Assembly: GCA_030621655.1 (NCBI GenBank)
Contig: JAUXHH010000083.1
Location: 1 to 7,157 of the forward strand
Reading direction: 5' to 3'
DNA: 7,157 bases
From: Desulfobacterales bacterium
GTDB taxonomy: Bacteria > Desulfobacterota > Desulfobulbia > Desulfobulbales > BM004
Below, one piece after another: positions 5,912 to 7,157 of the stretch. The notes under the pieces are model-generated. The model made no database searches. It had not been told where the DNA came from and worked only from the letters and a program-made list of their open reading frames with translations. Position 1 is the first letter of the stretch. The number at the start of each line of letters is the position of its first letter. A program made the position numbers and the translations under genes.

Positions 5912-6343
5912 ATGAAAGTTGATCAAATTGCCGTATTTCTGGAGAATAAATCCGGTCGTCTGGCAGCTATTACCAAAGCCTTAAGTGACAACAACATCAA
6001 TATCCGCGCCCTTTCGGTGGCAGATACTGCAGATTTTGGTATTTTGCGCCTGATAGTGGATGATACCGACAAAGCGACACGGGTATTAAAAGAAGAGGGC
6101 TTTACGGTCGCCAAGGGAGTTGTGATTGCAGTCGAGGTTGCTGATAAGCCCGGAGGACTTGCCAGGGTACTATCTGTGCTGCATGAAGCAGAGATAAATG
6201 TAGAGTACATGTATGCCTTTGTTGAGAAGAGCAGCGAAAATGCTGTTCTCATCTTCCGTTTTGATGATCCGGATATTGCCATTACAATTTTACAGAATGC
6301 CGGCATAAAGATTTTGACGGGTGAGGAAGTCAGGGCAATTTAA
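5912..6343 (+). CDS. Tandem ACT-domain protein, probable amino acid sensor
   Basis: A 143-residue cytoplasmic protein made of two ACT domains and nothing else. The first (about 3-66) has the ligand-loop pattern LENKSGRLAAIT followed by NINIRALSV. The second (about 70-143) has ADKPGGLARVL followed by INVEYMYAFVE. ACT domains typically bind amino acids at the interface between paired domains and pass the signal to enzymes or regulators. With no catalytic or DNA-binding domain, this one is likely to act on a partner protein, and its place between the ligase and the transporter gene suggests it senses an aromatic or branched-chain amino acid for this pathway. The ligand and partner are unknown. 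The start ATG has AGAGG (5901-5905) six bases upstream. Proteins of this type are commonly found beside paaK and ior genes. Confidence 0.88.
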   Translation: MKVDQIAVFLENKSGRLAAITKALSDNNINIRALSVADTADFGILRLIVDDTDKATRVLKEEGFTVAKGVVIAVEVADKPGGLARVLSVLHEAEINVEYMYAFVEKSSENAVLIFRFDDPDIAITILQNAGIKILTGEEVRAI

Positions 6344-6423
6344 GTTATATACAGTGGGGGGAATATTGATCTCAAATTAAGAGCAATAATCCAGTAAGCT
6401 AAAATGAACAAGGAGGTTGAAAC

Positions 6424-7157
6424 GTGATGAAGCGAGTATTGAATTCTGTATTAACTGTAGTAATTTCGTTTTGCCTGGTAGCTGGTTTTTCACCAGCGTC
6501 AGTTGCCAAGGCCGAGAACATCAAGGTGGGTGCCATCCTGGCTGTCACCGGTGGCGCGTCGTTTCTGGGTGGTCCGGAGGCCAGGACCCTGGAAATGATG
6601 GTTGAAGAGATCAATGCCAAGGGTGGTGTCAATGGCAAAAAAATTGATCTGATCATTAAGGATTCCGGCGCCAATCCTGAAAAGGCTATCTCGTTTACTA
6701 AGCAGCTTATTGAGGAAGACAAGGTTTTTGCAATTATTGGACCTTCCACCAGCGGCGAAACCATGAAGATCAAAAATATCGTCGAGGAAGCCAAGATGAT
6801 TCTGGTTTCCTGCGCTGCTGCTGAAGTGATTGTCAATCCTGTTGCAAAATATGTTTTCAAGACACCGCAAAAAGACAGCCATGCTGTACAGAAGATATAC
6901 GGCACCATGAAAGATCTGGGTATTACCAAGATAGCCGTACTTGCAGGAAATACAGGCTTTGGTAAAGCGGGTAAAGGGCAGCTGGAGAAAATGGCTTCTG
7001 ATTTCGGCATTGAGGTTCTTATGACAGAGGTCTATGACAAGAAGGCCACGGATCTGTCTGCTGTTGTTGCCAAACTGATGGCCAACAAGGACATCCAGGC
7101 AGTGGTCAACTGGTCGATTGTTCCGGCCCAGGGAATCCTGGCCAAGCACATGAGGCA
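6424..7157 (+). CDS. ABC transporter periplasmic amino acid-binding protein (LivJ/LivK-like), 3' end outside window
   Basis: An open frame runs from the start to the window edge, about 243 codons of a family that is usually near 380-400 residues. The N-terminus is a Sec signal peptide: charged MKR, a hydrophobic stretch LTVVISFCLVAGF, and a likely cleavage after AKA (residue 29 counted from ATG 6427). No lipobox is present. The mature protein starts with NIKVGAILAVTGGASFLGG and continues with EEINAKGGVNGKKIDLIIKD and FAIIGPSTSG, the type I periplasmic binding fold of branched-chain amino acid and aromatic-compound transporters. AGGAGG (6411-6416) is seven bases from GTG 6424 and ten from ATG 6427; GTG is taken by spacing, adding one residue. 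It should be followed by livH, livM, livG and livF-type genes. In this setting it may bring in aromatic amino acids, but the ligand is not readable from sequence. Confidence 0.9.
   Translation, partial: MMKRVLNSVLTVVISFCLVAGFSPASVAKAENIKVGAILAVTGGASFLGGPEARTLEMMVEEINAKGGVNGKKIDLIIKDSGANPEKAISFTKQLIEEDKVFAIIGPSTSGETMKIKNIVEEAKMILVSCAAAEVIVNPVAKYVFKTPQKDSHAVQKIYGTMKDLGITKIAVLAGNTGFGKAGKGQLEKMASDFGIEVLMTEVYDKKATDLSAVVAKLMANKDIQAVVNWSIVPAQGILAKHMR

Noticed and set aside
6399..7149. Long minus-strand open frames (203 and 216 codons) at the right end.
   Set aside because: They lie opposite the exported binding protein, which has a ribosome binding site, signal peptide and family motifs in the plus frame. 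The antisense frames show no recognisable domain.
1..7157. CRISPR array, toxin-antitoxin pair, retron or defence system.
   Set aside because: No regularly spaced repeats, no reverse transcriptase or nuclease motifs and no small paired genes were found. The intact genes are metabolic or regulatory.

Overview
The window reads as a chromosomal junction between a worn mobile-DNA remnant and a metabolic operon in an anaerobic bacterium. A ferredoxin-dependent aryl-pyruvate oxidoreductase (IorAB) placed with a phenylacetate-CoA ligase, a tandem ACT protein and a branched-chain-type amino acid binding protein, plus a zinc-ribbon/PilZ protein, fits the Desulfobacterota (sulfate reducers and relatives). 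That assignment is inference from gene content, not from a marker gene.

Left part (1-1662), AT-richer and decayed. A 499-bp deletion derivative of an IS3-family element (39-537) has both ends but has lost the whole catalytic core of OrfB, and its orfA is broken by a 4-bp GATC duplication. Next, on the minus strand, is an apparently intact PilZ-domain gene (611-1102) with its own promoter-like sequence. Then comes a broken 3' end of a tyrosine integrase gene (1277-1662), lying beside a minus-strand tRNA-Val(CAC) gene (1713-1788) with its terminator. An integrase relic next to a tRNA 3' end is the usual mark of an old genomic-island boundary.

Middle (1789-2115): a 327-bp gene-free leader with several inverted repeats. 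It ends in a terminator-like hairpin plus U tract only nine bases before the iorA Shine-Dalgarno sequence.

Right part (2116-7157), all on the plus strand and tightly packed: iorA (GTG start), iorB (1-nt overlap), a paaK-type ligase (18-nt gap), a tandem ACT-domain gene (83-nt gap holding an 11-bp inverted repeat), and the start of an exported ABC-transporter binding protein that runs off the window. Together they suggest uptake of aromatic (or branched) amino acids, oxidative decarboxylation of the derived 2-oxo acids to aryl-acetyl-CoA with reduction of ferredoxin, ligation of free aryl-acetate to CoA, and ligand sensing by the ACT protein. No wholly new system is evident. The points most worth a second look are the hairpin before iorA, the tRNA-linked island relic, the mini-IS3 and the hairpin between paaK and the ACT gene.
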